Part shown: one piece after another, positions 34,848 through 47,508 of the stretch
How the letters are laid out: the number at the start of each line of letters is the position of its first letter
Numbering within the stretch: position 1 is the stretch's first letter
DNA from: Megascapheus bottae
Lineage: Eukaryota > Chordata > Mammalia > Rodentia > Geomyidae
Length of the DNA: 64,000 bases
Direction of reading: 5' to 3'
Assembly (NCBI GenBank): GCA_024803745.1
Contig: JANJXV010000192.1
Location: forward strand, 248,001-312,000
The notes under the pieces: model-generated
The model's database searches: none
What the model was told of the DNA's origin: nothing
What the model saw: the letters and a program-made list of their open reading frames with translations, nothing else
Position numbers and translations under genes: made by a program

Positions 34848-35135
34848 GACTGTCCTGGGTTTTGAACTCAAGGTTTTATGTTTGCTAAGAAGGTGCTTGG
34901 TCACTTGAACCAAAACTCCAGATCTATGTTGCAGTTATTTTTAAGATAGAGCCTCAGTGATGGACCTTGATACTCCTGTTCACTCTTCTCAGACTAGCTG
35001 GACTACTAGCACATGCCGCCATTCCCAGCACCTGTTGAAGTGGGATCTCATGAAAGCTTCTGCCTATACTAAATTCTGATTTTCCAGATCTCTGCCTCCT
35101 GTACAGCTGGGGTGATAGGTGTGTGCAATTGGTTA
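34848..35135 (-). repeat. Composite tRNA/B1-like SINE, old
   Basis: 'ctgggttttgaactcaagg' and 'ggtcacttgaaccaaaactc' form the tRNA-like half in reverse. 'gatctctgcctcctgtacag' and 'ggtgataggtgtgtgcaatt' form the reverse of a 7SL-like head, with an additional middle block in between. Confidence 0.65.
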
Positions 35136-35507
35136 TGAGAGATCTTATGACCTTTCTCCCTCCAGGATGACCTTCAATGGCCTGGGCAGTTTTGCTTTAT
35201 ATATTTACTCTTATGATAGTGATTATGTATTTACCACTATTATGATTTCTTGGTGAATTGGAACTTACATAACTACATATTGTTTCTGTTTATGTCTTAG
35301 AACAATTTTTACTGAAATTCTACTCTGTATGATATAAATATAGCCACTTCATTCTTTTTTTTTGCTTGCCTTTTGCATGGGATGTCTATTCTTTTCCTTC
35401 ACTTTCATCCTACACATGCCCTTAAATGTAAAGTAAGTTACTTATAGCCAACATATAGTTTGATTTTAAGCTACACGTGCACATGCACAAATACATATAA
35501 AATTTTT

Positions 35508-35698
35508 GAACTCAGGCACGCTTACTTGATTTACGTGGTTGGCCAGAACTCTACCATTTAAATCAGTACAGCCCTGCTCTTTGCTCGTTATTTTACAGAT
35601 GTGGTCTAGAAAACTCCTCACTGACTGGCCTTGGACCACAATCCTTCGGATCTCAACCTGCTGAGTAACTATGATTACAGGCCTGACACACCAGTCTC
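35508..35698 (-). repeat. Dimeric B1-like/Geo SINE, old
   Basis: 'gaactctaccatttaaatca' is the reverse of the tRNA-like A-box region. 'ccacaatccttcggatctca', 'acctgctgagtaactatgat' and 'tacaggcctgacacacc' are the reverse of the 7SL-like head. Confidence 0.75.
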
Positions 35699-37235
35699 CA
35701 AACTCATCCTGTTTTCCATGTAGCCTCTCTAAGACAATAGTAATTTAAATGTCTCTTGTGCCATGAATAATTCATCCTTTCTTATTATCACATTTCTCTA
35801 CCTTCCAAGGTAACTTTCTTTGTTTTAAAGTTCATGTGATCAAATGGGGTCTACCTAAATTTTACAATGGAGGAGAGTTTCCTTATTTTAAAACCTGGTC
35901 TACAAACTTAATCCTATCTGTAAGGCCCTTTTTCCTATACAATTCAAGATATTCATAACTTGTAGAGATTAGGAATCATTATCATACCTACTACAGTCAC
36001 AAATCCAAGAAACAAATACTCATGAATACTACTTACGCCAAACAACACAGATCTGTTGTCCTAATCATAACTCAGGGATCTCTAGGAAATAAATGTCATC
36101 AACAGAATATTACTCTTAAAATAAAGCTCTTAAATTAACTTAATGAAGATAAATACATTATTTAGTTTTACAATCTTTATCGCTGTATGCAGTCGCTAGT
36201 ACTACACAAAGGTCAAGGTGCTGTGGTGTGGGATATATGAATAGTTAATAACCAACATTTGTTCTCAGTCTTCCTCCATTTGGAAGAATAGATGGAGTCA
36301 TTACTATTGTGTACAGTGCCTTGAAGCCAGTTTAAATAAGTCACTTTTTTACTGGGCTTGATTTACATAAACTATTAAACATTTTCAATGGATCAAAAGA
36401 CAATATTGCCCCACAGAGTTATCTGTCATTTGTTTATTCTCATTAGCTGTATGAAAAATAAACCATGGAACTGCATAAAAATATATTGGAATCAAAGCTT
36501 TCTTTACTGTTTAAATTACAATTCAGAACTCTGAATTTAAATGCTGGCAATGTAAAAAAGCAAGCAAACAATGGCATTAAACAAGGCTGGAAAGTCACTA
36601 CAACCTCTTTAACAATTTGCCTTTGGAGTACATGGCTGTCTGTAAATATCTCCTAATGTAATAGTAGACAAGGGTCAAAAGTACTAACCCCTGAGATTCA
36701 CTATTCTCCTCTGAATAACAACCTGTTTTTCATGGGATGTTTTAAAGATAGAGGCAATTCACAAAAGTGCTTTAACAATGTATTTGCCTAGGATACTTTC
36801 AAAATATTAACCTGACTCTGGTTTCAGATTTGGTATTATATCTGATTCATACAGTTTACTACTATTTATTCATTTTATTTCTAATTTCTAATACACAGTC
36901 AATAGTACTGATGATGAGTTAGGCAAGGAATTAGGAAACCTTGTGTTTGAGAATGATGTCTCAGATGTTAATTTTAAAAATTTTTACATATCGGCTACTG
37001 ACATTAGCAGAATGGATTGTGATACACAGCATTGTCTTACTGACTCCCACAATCCTTGCAAAATCTGTTTGTATATCCAAGGGTAAACACTATTCCCCAA
37101 AAATTCTGTCAAGAGTTCATGAGATACAACCCATTCTACAAGAGTTAATAACATAAAATAGTGTCCAAACCTCCTCTTCTTGAAAGGAATCTACTAGTAT
37201 TATCACTGCTATTTTTTGCTTCACTTTATTTTGAC
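35699..37235. other. Unannotated AT-rich DNA, no gene seen
   Basis: No repeat recognised. Frames at 36465-36656 and 36941-37156 are short and featureless. Confidence 0.45.
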
Positions 37236-37442
37236 ATTTTAGCACTAGGAATTGAACCTATGCCTCCCACGGGATAGGCAATCATTCTACCTAGTAATTC
37301 TTGGTGTTCTTTGATTTGCATTTGTATTTGGTGTTTGAGAAAGAAGCTCACTAACTTTCTTTTGTTTGTCTCCAGACAACACCATCCTGCCTCCTGAATA
37401 GCTAGCTGAGACATCAGTCATGTGCCACCATATTGGGCACAT
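37236..37442 (-). repeat. Composite tRNA/B1-like SINE, old
   Basis: 'gcactaggaattgaacctat' and 'ggcaatcattctacctagta' are the reverse of an ID-like half. 'cctcctgaatagctagctga' and 'catgtgccaccatattgggc' are the reverse of a 7SL-like head. Confidence 0.75.
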
Positions 37443-37769
37443 CGCTTAATAAAGCCACACTAGGTATGATCAATGGCAAATAAAATTTCAGTGGCTGTGA
37501 ACTACGAAGTCACTAAGCTAGGCAAGTCTTACCCTGGACACAGAAGTGCTCTTAGTGGTCCTTTGAGGCACCCTGGTGCAATTACAAAGCCTTCTTGTCA
37601 TGCTATGTAGAACAACACAGCCAGGCACCAGGCTTCACCTATGCTGTCTCCACTGGTACAGTCTCATCTACATATGGCTCATATATGTTTCAGTTCAGTT
37701 TCAAAAAATGTGTGTCCACTACTTCAGGAAATAAACAGCAAAATGCAAATTCAAAATTCCTTCACATGA

Positions 37770-37867
37770 AAAGACCTGTAACAAATAGCGCATGTGAACT
37801 CCTGCGTTTCTGATATGGAAAGACATGTAACAAATAGCACATGTGAACTCCCACGTTTCTCAGCTGT
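37770..37867. repeat. 49-bp tandem duplication, two units
   Basis: 'aaagacctgtaacaaatagc' at 37770 and 'aaagacatgtaacaaatagc' at 37819 begin two near-identical 49-base units. The overlapping short frames here are open on both strands only because of the repeat and chance. No gene called. Confidence 0.85.
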
Positions 37868-39244
37868 CTTACAGTTTAGCTTGCCGAGCAGAGATGGGAA
37901 AGAGAAAAGGGTTAATGATTGCATCTTGTTCTTGAAATGGGAACCAAAGGGGGAATGTGCCACTTTGAGACAAGGAAATCAAAAGCTAGTCCAGAATTCT
38001 CCAGATTCTCATTTTTCCAAATATGAGGTAAATGGGCAAGACTGTGTCATATGGGTAGAGCCCCAAAGAGGGAAGCCTCCATCTTCCACTCCCTGGGAGG
38101 CTGTGAGAGAAAGCCAAGGCCTCTGCTAACCCACACTGGACATGCAAAATGTATGCAGTGGATACTTTAGTTACATTGTGTGTAAACACAAGAAGGAGTC
38201 TGGGCTATACACAGTATAAGCAAACAGGTCAAGGTTGCTGAGATGAGAAGGTAACCCCCAGTCTCCTGACATGCAGACCTAAGTTCTCATTACAGTCACT
38301 ACTCTGGTTCCATTGACCACAGCAGAATAATAAACAACATCCCTGAAAATGGATTTAAAGACCACTCAATCCAAATTCTCTAAGCTCAAGGTGACAGCCC
38401 ACTATCCAGAGGCTATTAAAAGCCAGTGGTGGGCTCAGTACCCAAGACTCACACCTGTAGTTCTGGGTACTCACTCAGTAGACTGCATCTCAGTTAAGCA
38501 GTGACTGGCGTCTGTGACCTGGATCAGTATAATAACAAGCTATAGGATATAAAGGTACCAGGAACATGAGTTTGGGAAGCCGACTCTCAGCCACTAGCCA
38601 TTTGGCTACTTTATGTCCCTCATTGTAGTTATCTACCTAAACAGGCTTTTTGTGAGGTTTTGTAATCTGAAGCAAGGTCACTGTCATCTAGTTATCACCT
38701 TGTCTTGGGTCCAAAAAATAGAACACAGTCCTGTAACAAGTTCTACAAAGTAGGTTTATTAGTTACAAGAACAGGAGTCCAAGATCCACTGCAAGCTGGT
38801 TCCTAACGCTAAAGAAAGCTCTCCACAGCAGTCGCCTCACTTGCACCACAGGTGAAGGATTCCCCAAAAGTTTCATCTTAAGTTTTACACGAGGACAGAT
38901 GAGTTTCTGTGTTAAAGGGCATCTGTCTCCTAAATGGGACTAGAATGAGCACAGATGTTTTCATCATGACAAATTTATCATCTTGATAAATTGCATTCCT
39001 ATACAATACAACCTACAGTTAATTTGGAGCATTACAAATGATGCAAAGGAAAGAAATGGGTCTCTCTAAGGCCACTCAGAAAAATGTTCCACAGAAATGA
39101 ATTTAACTAATTGAGAATTTATTTACATGTGCTTTTGAAAGTTTAATACCTTCATAACCCATTATTTTATATAGTATTTTGTCTCTTCAAAGTAAAGGAC
39201 AATATAACAGCTTCCATGTACCAGCATGGCCCTTAGTGTTTATG
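37868..39244. other. Unannotated DNA with a degenerate B1-like scrap
   Basis: The 111-codon frame 37794-38129 starts in the tandem duplication and has no domain. 'agactcacacctgtagttct' with 'gggtactcactcagtagact' at 38440-38490 is a decayed B1-like head in plus orientation. 38690-39000 is unrecognised and could be an old LTR, but I cannot support that. Confidence 0.4.
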
Positions 39245-39435
39245 AATATCTGGCTCATCTAATGTTCACAGAAATTTGAGGCATTTACTCTTACTATTCT
39301 CGGAGGTTTTTCAAAGAAAACAGTGAAGCACAGAGTGGCTTGTTCAAGGTCATCTAGGTTGTAAATGAATGCAGTAAGTTTTGAAGCTAGGCAACAGCTT
39401 TCAGAACCCATATTTACATCCATTAAGCTACAATG
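39245..39435 (-). repeat. MIR SINE fossil
   Basis: 'aacagtgaagcacagagtgg', 'cttgttcaaggtcatctagg' and 'gaagctaggcaacagctttc' reproduce in order the reverse of the MIR consensus ('gaggcacagagaggtta...caaggtcacacag'). The 97-codon minus frame 39259-39552 lies over it and is not a gene. Confidence 0.75.
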
Positions 39436-40820
39436 CCAAGGATGAAAGCCTAAAAAGGGGTAGATATACCCCTGTACTCCAACTACCATTTTTAAGGTCA
39501 GTATAAATGTTTGGAGGTGTGTAAGCAAAATTGCAATTGTGCCTTTCTTCAACTACACTAGATATAAAGTGCATGCTATAAGTAGAAATGGCAGAGAAGG
39601 GTAAGAGATGACAGGAGATTAGGAAGAGGAATGAATATTTTGACTAGTTAGACAGGCTGGTAGCGCTAAGAAATGTCTGAAACACAATGAACTATATATA
39701 ATCCCGGAATTCTAGCTCTGCTGCTATTGTGGGGCACATCTTCAACTAAAATAAGAAGTGGAATCTAAAACCCAGACTAAATTAGACTCATAGTTTCTAA
39801 AGATTATCTAATTTAATTGTATTATTATATAAATTACAGAAACACTGCCTTTGGCCACAAAGTCAATTTACTATTTTTTTCATCTTTTTAACAAGATTCT
39901 CTTAAATGAATTTTTTCATTAAATTAATGAATTCATGTAATTTTACTCAAGCCAAGAAAACTGAATAGATATTATCATCTAAAGCAGGGAGTCTGGGACC
40001 ACAGTGTCCTGGACCAGTCCATTCTTGTCTGTAAAATTCAGTGTTTCAACCAAAAGGGATTATTTCCACATTCCATTCTGATAGAATGTTTTGCTCAGGG
40101 TCCAGTAAGAATTTCTGGGAAAAGGTATTCTGTTTAGCCATTTATTAAGCACCTTAATTCATGAATAAAAACAACCCCCAAAGGATCAACAGTTGGTGAA
40201 ATTATGTAGGACAGATATATAGACACGAAGACTCTGGGCATTACATCTTTTGTAAAGGCTCATGGATAAATAGTAGCTAAAATCTCCAGGATTTAGCTTC
40301 CTGTGTTTCTGATTTCTCTGGATGGGGAACTTTCTATGACTAATAGCACCCTCTGGCATCTGTTTCTCTAGGGGGAACAATACATTAGCCATAGAAAGAT
40401 TAAATATAATGATTATGATTTCCATTTCTGGGACAAGGCCTTTTCATCAATAATTATGATTCGGTGCCAAACTGGCAATCTTTAAGCACTGGCCCTATCG
40501 TTCATAATAATGAGCAGATTCATAACCCATGACCCTTAGCTGTAGAAGGCTAATTAGGACTTTAACCAAAAACACCACTCATGTGAACTGCTCACAGAGG
40601 TCACTGGCTACAGAACACCAGTTCTGGCCAAATGAACTCCATGTGCTGACCAGGAGTAAAGAGTACCTGCACTAGAAAAGGAAGTTACAGCTCAGAGTGT
40701 AACCCTGAGAGACAGGCAAGTTTTAATTCCTGCAGGAGTATGTGCTTAAACATGCAAATGGAAATCATAGCCAAATCAAATATTCCAAAGGGCAGTGAAC
40801 AACTATGGATAAAATATGAA
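39436..40820. other. Unannotated DNA up to copy B
   Basis: No gene seen. A stretch at 39980-40110 with 'gtcctggaccagtccattct' is vaguely like a hAT-type transposon, but too weak to call. The last bases before the duplication read 'atggataaaatatgaa', with no target-site duplication on the far side of copy B. Confidence 0.45.
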
Positions 40821-41812
40821 ATTATTGTCCTTAATGTACTATGTTGTCTCTCATCTCCTTTGCTGTCCCTTGTTTATCTCATATTGTTACAGTATCTCAC
40901 AATTCGTATCTTTAAAGGGCATGTGTTCTAGTTGGAAGACAAAGAGGTGGACTGGAGACTTTTCTGTTTGCTAAACATAATACAATTACATAGGAGTTAC
41001 CTAAAATCCTGTGAAGAGCCTAAGGTGATTTGTCCAGGTATCCAAGTTAGGCAAGAAGAAGATTTGCTTTTACCAGCAAAACCAGTCTTTGTATAAAGCC
41101 TAGCATTATTTCCTACATAAAAATTATCTCAGGAGTTCTCCCCTCTTAGGTCCGCCTGCATTATTGCCTCAGAGTCCCTCTCTGTACACAAGCACTATTC
41201 AGCCATGGTTCATAGGAATCATTGGACATTTAAACACTCAATGTCCTTATGTCTTCAGCCACTGAGGAAACTGAAGTACAAGTCTTTACTGCCCTTCTCT
41301 ATATAGACACTTGAGGAGGATTTAAAAAGCCTTGGGTGGTCATGTTAGGATACGTAAGTCTCCATTAACTGGTCTCATGACTCCATACAGTGTGGTCAGA
41401 GAGATTTCTATGGGATTATGCAGCACTTTTCATTTAGAAGCAGCTGCTGTTTCCTGAGATAGAGAGAGAGCCAATCACTTATGTATACTACCAAATGCTT
41501 TAAACACTTGAAATCTTCATACAGGGATGATGTTTCAGGGTATCCTGCCAACACCAATTTTTGCAGTACTTTAGACAACAGCAAAAGAAAAAGGAAATTC
41601 AGTGCTCTTGGCTATTCACACATCAAGGCACAATGATTTCAAGTTCCAATTATTTGTGGGGTATCTGAGACGGCAGTCTATGTTGCACCGTGTTCTCAGC
41701 CTGTGTTCAACACCCAACTATAGCTGTTATCCTTTTCCACAATAGAACTCTTTGCTATTTCCATAAGTGATTCTCCTCTCTGATTAAGTAGAACAATATA
41801 CATAAGAATCTC

Positions 41813-42215
41813 CTAGCAGAGATTTGCAATAGAGCAAAAAAACCTTGATACAATAGGCCATATAGTAGGACGCTAAATGAAAGGATCTCTAGGATATAGA
41901 AACATAAGCCATATAATGAATGCTTGTTGTTCTTAAGGTACTATGTTATCTCTCATGTCTTTTGCTGTCCCTTGGTTATCTCATATTGTTACAGTATCTC
42001 ACTTTGTTACCTGATATATCGGATATATTTGTATTTGGTTATTTGAATTTGGATAGGGAACGGGGGAAAACAAGATGAGGGGTGGGGGTGAGGGGAGGGA
42101 AATGGGGACCAAGGCATGTGGAAGGGTATCAATGTATGGGAATTAATGCACCATCTATCTGGGAAATATCATGTAACCTTTCTATTAATTACAATAAAAA
42201 ATATATGAAAAAAAA
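41813..42215 (+). mobile_element. L1 3' end (copy B duplicate)
   Basis: Counterpart of 14475-14875, with the same truncation point, G-rich tract and flanking 'aagaatc...' repeats (left side now 'aagaatctc', a substitution). The 104-codon frame 42082-42396 runs through the L1 tail and is not a gene. Confidence 0.92.
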
Positions 42216-43506
42216 AAGAATCCCAACTTGTGCCACTAGTTGTTACACAAACAAATACCAGTTCTGCTATACTCAGCTGGTATTTGTCTGGTATACTCAG
42301 CTTTTGCACAGCTCATTTTCCAACCTAAAAAGAGCTTCTCTTGCAAGCAATCTAAACACTGATAACAGATTGAAGCCTAATCTGTCTAATGCCTAACCTC
42401 TGCCTGCTTTCACTACCCTCCAAAAACACACTTTCATACGAGGAAAAAGTAACTTTAATTTTAGATGATTCCAACTGTCTTAAGGTTCCACCAGGTTACT
42501 GCTGGCTTGTTTTGAAGCTGATTGCTTCATTACTGCTTTCAGGGGAATTAATATCAACTGCCTGCTTGCTGTCCTTGTTAATATCTTTAAAACTTCTTGA
42601 TTTGGGCCCCTGATAGAAAGACACCCAATGATGGGGCAGTGATTTCTCTATCTTCCCGTAAGTGTCTGATCTCATTAATTAATGAGGTGACCAGGGAGCT
42701 GGACTCACTTGTCACTATTAGACAGCTAATATAATAATCAAGACTCGTGCGGGCAAAGTATGAGAACAAAAACCTTTCTGCTCCCCTCCTTTGTCAAGCT
42801 GACAAATGACCTATCCTAATGTGGGCCTCTTTTAATAGTAAATATTTTATAAACACAAATGCTAAGGAAACAACAAGACAAGTTTATTCCACTCCAAACA
42901 ATTTGGAATGACATATATACAAGGCCAGAAACCCAGCTCTAGGAGTTCCAACAAGTGGAGTCTTGCCACTTACCTCAATTTCCCAAATAAAGAGCAGAAT
43001 GGTGCTGAAGGGCAAGAAGAGCAGACTTACTATGCAATGTGAGTACAGAGTAATGTAGGAAGAGACAAAGTAAACACTTCAGTTAACCTTTACAGAGATG
43101 AACTTTAGGTTTAAAAATAGGAAGAACTGAGGCAGAACACTAGGGGTATGTATAATTATTCAACTGTCTCAGATAAAGTTGGGGATAGTATCTCAGGAAC
43201 TACCAGGGAGGACCTGGGCTCAATAAAAAGTAATTTATATATGAATGTATGCTTTATTTTCTCCAGGGGTTCACTCTCCTAGGAATTAATGTAAAAGAAA
43301 TAGTAGTAAATTTCAACAAAATAAAGTTAGATTGAGTGATGTGTATCTCAGTGTATATAAAGAAGCAAAGGAAGACAGCAAACTAAATGTCCAAAGAATA
43401 GGACAGATATAAAATGGCATCTGAAATACTAGTTAAAAATTTTATTCATTTATATGTTATTTTTCATTTTTTGTTGAGTTTATTGAAGTTTTGTTTTTGT
43501 TTTTGT
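42216..43506. other. Unique segment of copy B
   Basis: Counterpart of 14885-16171. It holds the altered homeodomain motif at 42671-42686, the 74-codon frame 42389-42613 and no recognised repeat. Confidence 0.4.
42671..42686. promoter_or_regulatory. 16-bp perfect palindrome, altered homeodomain motif
   Basis: 'ctcattaattaatgag' equals its own reverse complement. It derives from the copy A form by loss of five bases, or the reverse. The TAAT-N3-ATTA spacing is gone and overlapping TAATTA cores remain. Confidence 0.35.
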
Positions 43507-43681
43507 CTTGCCAGTTCTAGAGCTTGAACTCAGGGCCTGAGCCCTGATCTTGGGCTTTCTCAAGGCTAGCACTCTACCAATTGAGCTGCAGCACTACTTC
43601 CAGCTTTTTCTGTGTATGTCATACCAAGGCTTCATGCATACAAAGCAAGCACTCTATCACTAGGCCATGCTCCTGGCCCTA
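43507..43681 (-). repeat. IDL-Geo SINE (copy B duplicate)
   Basis: Counterpart of 16172-16345 and essentially identical by eye. Confidence 0.88.
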
Positions 43682-44585
43682 ATTAGTTCTTTACATGTTG
43701 TGGTTACTAACTTTTGGTCTGGTAATTCACAGACGGTATCTACCTAGAAGAAAGGGGATGCTAAAAACACAACAAACACAGGCCTAAAGGTCAGTAAGAG
43801 GGACAGTACAGTGGGAGAAGGGAAAGATCGTTGTGGTATATAAAAACTGAGAGAAGAAAAAAGATATTATAAAGGGGTATCATGGAATTAGAGAGCTCTT
43901 ATTCATACATAAATCCTTCCAAGGGTATCCTGTAACATCACTACCCATCATCTTCAACATCCTTTCAGTCTCTGAAGGATACAGGTTTACAGAATGAAGC
44001 ATGGGTGTCCACCAGGGAGATGTGGGAATTTTATTTCACCTCTGTGGACTTCAGCAAGCTGCTAGATATTCCAGAGATGTAAATTCCACGTGCAAGCCAC
44101 TTCATGCACTAAGCATGCATTCGTAGGCATTAATTAAGCTGCATTAAGTCAGTCAGCTCAAATAAGGCTGGACATTAACAAGGTGGACTGGATCATTTTC
44201 AGAAGTTGCTTTCTGCTCCCATTAGCAGACTGATTATACTCTAGCTCTCATTCAGGGGCATGTCACCAAACTGTCTACCAAAAGGTACATTACAAGAATG
44301 CAAAATTTTAAACACTGAATATCTGAGGAAAACAATAAGAATATTGAACACTGGAGTCACGCTTTTTTACCTCTTCAGCAAAAGTAGTAATCAACACAAA
44401 TGTTTACTGTTTGGAACTGCTGAACCTAAAATATGTATGTGGATGGAAATGCAATGTCCACAGGATCTGTTTGCAATGTACTAGCTATTACACTGCAAAC
44501 AAAATTACTTCTTATTTAAAATGTATCCCACATGCTCAGAATCCATCCCGATCAACACACTGAAGTATAACTTATGATCCAGAAA
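43682..44585. other. Unannotated unique DNA of copy B
   Basis: Counterpart of 16346-17257. The 74-codon frame 44260-44484 exists only because of the small indel near 44320 and is probably meaningless. Confidence 0.45.
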
Positions 44586-44595
44586 TGAAATTATG

Positions 44596-44839
44596 TATCT
44601 GACTTGGTTACCTGGTGTATTGTATATATGTTTATTTGCTTATTTGAAATGAGGAAAGGAATGGAGAAAACAAGATGATTGGGAGGGGATAGGAGAAGGG
44701 AAAGGGGGCAAAAACATGAGAAAGTGTATCAAGGTTGGAGAAGTAATGTCCCCACTACCTGACAAATATAACTGTATCCCCTCTGTACCTTATCCAGACA
44801 ATAAAATATAAAAAAAAAAATCTTTAAAGAATAAAAGAA
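44596..44839 (+). mobile_element. L1 3' UTR, older subfamily (copy B duplicate)
   Basis: Counterpart of 17267-17509, with the same 'gaaattatg' flanking repeats. Confidence 0.9.
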
Positions 44840-44849
44840 GAAATTATGG

Positions 44850-45440
44850 ACACACTCCAATTAAAAATAACATTTCATAGAACATAACTCTTATTCATTA
44901 TGCATCTACCAATGCTTCAGAAAAACACTGACAACTCTTCACAGAGAGCCTTGATCTACTTCACCAAACAACACAATGTAGGTGAATTAAAGAGAAACTA
45001 TAGGCAACCTTTTATGACTTATATAACAACTTCCTGGAATAACTTCAAAAGTTAACTGTACAAAAATAAAATGGTTAATGTTAAATACTAGCTCTAAGAT
45101 TTAAAAGATTTTAAATTACTTAATATTTCTGATTCATATTTTTTTCATTCATATATGTATTATTTGCCTTTTATATATATCAGACACTATTTCAGGCTCT
45201 GGGACTACAGAAATGAATAAAAGATACTACAATCTCTGCCTTTATATTGTTTTAATTTTATTCTTAATTAGAATAATATAGTAGCTATTGAAGATGAAGG
45301 CAAAAGATTCATTGCCTATGTAAGTATTCTGTCACAAAAATTAATAACTGAACTTCAAAGAAAAAGACAACACATGTCTTCAAAACTTTACAAGAAGTGA
45401 AATACATGGTATTTCTTCCAGTAAACAATAGCAAGTTTTA
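44850..45440. other. Unannotated DNA of copy B
   Basis: Counterpart of 17519-18110, with the same probable ancient repeat scrap near 45180-45230. Confidence 0.4.
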
Positions 45441-45660
45441 GCCTGGAGCCATGGCTCGTGCCTGTAATCCCAGCTATTCAAGAGGCTGAAATCTGAGAAT
45501 CCTGATTCAAAGTAAGCCCAAGCACAAAAGCCTGTGAGATTCTTATCTCCAATTAACCACCAGAAAACAGGAAGTGATGCTATAGCTCAAGTGGTAGAGT
45601 GCTTGCCTTGAGCTGAAGAGCTCAGGCCCAGAATTCAAGTCTCACGACTGACAAAAAAAA
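45441..45660 (+). repeat. Dimeric B1-like/Geo SINE (copy B duplicate)
   Basis: Counterpart of 18111-18330. Two visible differences ('ctcgtgcc' for 'ctcatgcc', 'ctcacgac' for 'ctcatgac') are both at CpG/TpG positions, as methylation-driven change would give. Confidence 0.9.
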
Positions 45661-45886
45661 GAAGCAAAATTAGTAAGTATTAATAACTTAATAATTTAAA
45701 GATATATCCTGGCTTTTCATTAAAATTTCAAAAAATCAGATAAACTAGCATCTACAGTAAGGAAAAGGCAAACACTAATGAGTTATTTAAAAAATACAAG
45801 AGAAAAAAATATTAATTAGTGCCAGTTAGGTCAAAGAAGTGACCAAAATTCAAATGCTATTAATATTCCAACTGGACTTCTCTTTT

Positions 45887-45962
45887 CGTAGTATTAGGAA
45901 TTGAACTCTGAGCCTCGTACTTGTTAGAGAAGCACTCTACCACTTCAGCCAAGTCTCCAGCT
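45887..45962 (-). repeat. ID-like SINE monomer (copy B duplicate)
   Basis: Counterpart of 18557-18632. Confidence 0.7.
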
Positions 45963-47508
45963 GCTTTTTATGTTCACAGTTTTCCAGGTAGAGTTGCGTT
46001 GTGCCCAGTTAGATCTGAGCTGTGATTCTACTTGTACATCCTCATGTCCTGGGCCACCAATCCCCATTTAGCCTGTGGGCTATGGAGAGGGAAAGCAACA
46101 GAAAACTATCTATTGGAGTTCCTATAAGTATCACTGTGGATGTCAATGATTTCAAGAAAATTCATCAAATATGGACTTCAGAATTTTGTTTGAGAAAGTG
46201 GTCTCATAGTACCTTACATTCATATTCTTATTTCCAAAACAGAAAGCTATCCATTATGCCAACAATGATGTAAGAAACAACCCTGGTACTTTTCTCAAAT
46301 GTCCTACAGGCTTAAGTCTTCTCTGTTTTGATGGCTACTTGCCGCAGGAATATGTGCTACATTATAAGATAAAAACAGAATCGGCCAGGCATCGGTTAGA
46401 ATTTATTATTGTAATCAACATGATAAACACATTGTTGATAACAAGCACCATAAACAATCTGTTTTACACTTAATGTAACACTAAAAACATATTTAATTGC
46501 GTCACTATTATTCTAGGTGTTGAATTGTTTCCAATTTATTTTGTAGAGCCATGACAATGAAACTGAACTGCAATCACAGATGCAACTATGAATTTTTAAA
46601 TTTTCATAAATCATAAGTAATATGTCCATAAATGCATAGCTGTCCTTGAGATGATGGATTTTTTTATTCTAGAAATATAGTGGAATCTGTTTAGAGTGCA
46701 AACTTAGCTAACTCAGCAGTCCTGTGCAGCTGAGTGACAATGGACATGTAGAAATTTTATTTTCTGTAGGACAATTTTTTTGCAAATTATCAGATGCTTA
46801 TTTTTTTCTCTTTTCATGGTATTCTGACAGCACACTCATTGAAAATGGTAAAGTAGTTGAGCTCCAACCATTTAGCTTCAGGATCAATTTCTCAGAGGAA
46901 AGCTGAATTGGAATGAAAGAATACTGATACTGAATTTCTCACTATTAGCATATATAAGCTAATTTCCATTCATAATGACCAAGAATGTTTTCCTCCCCAT
47001 TTCTGTAACTAGGGCAACAGCCATTTTGAACTGTAGTAGAGGGCATAATGGAAACAAAAAAAAGTAGAAAATTCTATTTAAGTAGAAGCTGCAGCATTTG
47101 AGTATAAACTGTATTTGCCTGGCTATCTATCTACATAAATATTCTCTGAAGGAGGAACAGAAACAGATCCCACCACCAGCCATATACAAGGACGTTACAG
47201 AAGTCAATAGATGGAGCAAGCAAGGTGATACACTTTATAAAAAGAACCCATGGCTATATAACTGTCTGTTCCAATATATTTTCTTATCTCTGATTTTTAT
47301 ATGTGGGAGGAAGGCAAGGAGGAATCAAAGCTTGCAAGGAGAATTTTAGCTAGTTATTTTGCTAATTTAACGTTCAGCATCTGGTCCACCTGCTGCTGAG
47401 CACAACTACAAGCAATCCAACACTGACCATGAAATGCTTACTGAAAAATAATGAAGACTTGACTTTTGACTGAAATTCTTTGCAAGTGAATTAACAACAT
47501 TCAGGCTT
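45963..47508. other. Right part of copy B, with internal deletion
   Basis: Counterpart of 18633-20421. The frame 46022-46273 (83 codons) shares its first part with the 112-codon frame of copy A, then ends early because 243 bp are missing after 46257. No gene called. Confidence 0.45.

Larger units (their letters stand above)
40821..47508. repeat. Segmental duplication, copy B (6688 bp)
   Basis: Same orientation as copy A, at an offset of 27,339 bases at the left edge and 27,087 at the right. It lacks 243 bp relative to copy A, between 46257 and 46258, plus small indels. It starts inside the L1-derived insert that is complete with both target-site copies only in copy A, and has unrelated sequence on both sides. 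The flanks 'atatgaa' and 'attaaaaccag' show no target-site duplication, so retrotransposition of the block is unlikely. Confidence 0.97.

Noticed and set aside
38690..39000. Possible LTR
   Set aside because: 'gtaggtttattagttacaag' looked LTR-like, but no matching terminal structure or second copy was found.
13482..47508. Duplication as a retroviral LTR pair flanking a provirus
   Set aside because: The units are 6.7-6.9 kb, contain SINEs and L1s with their own target-site duplications, and the spacer has no viral genes.
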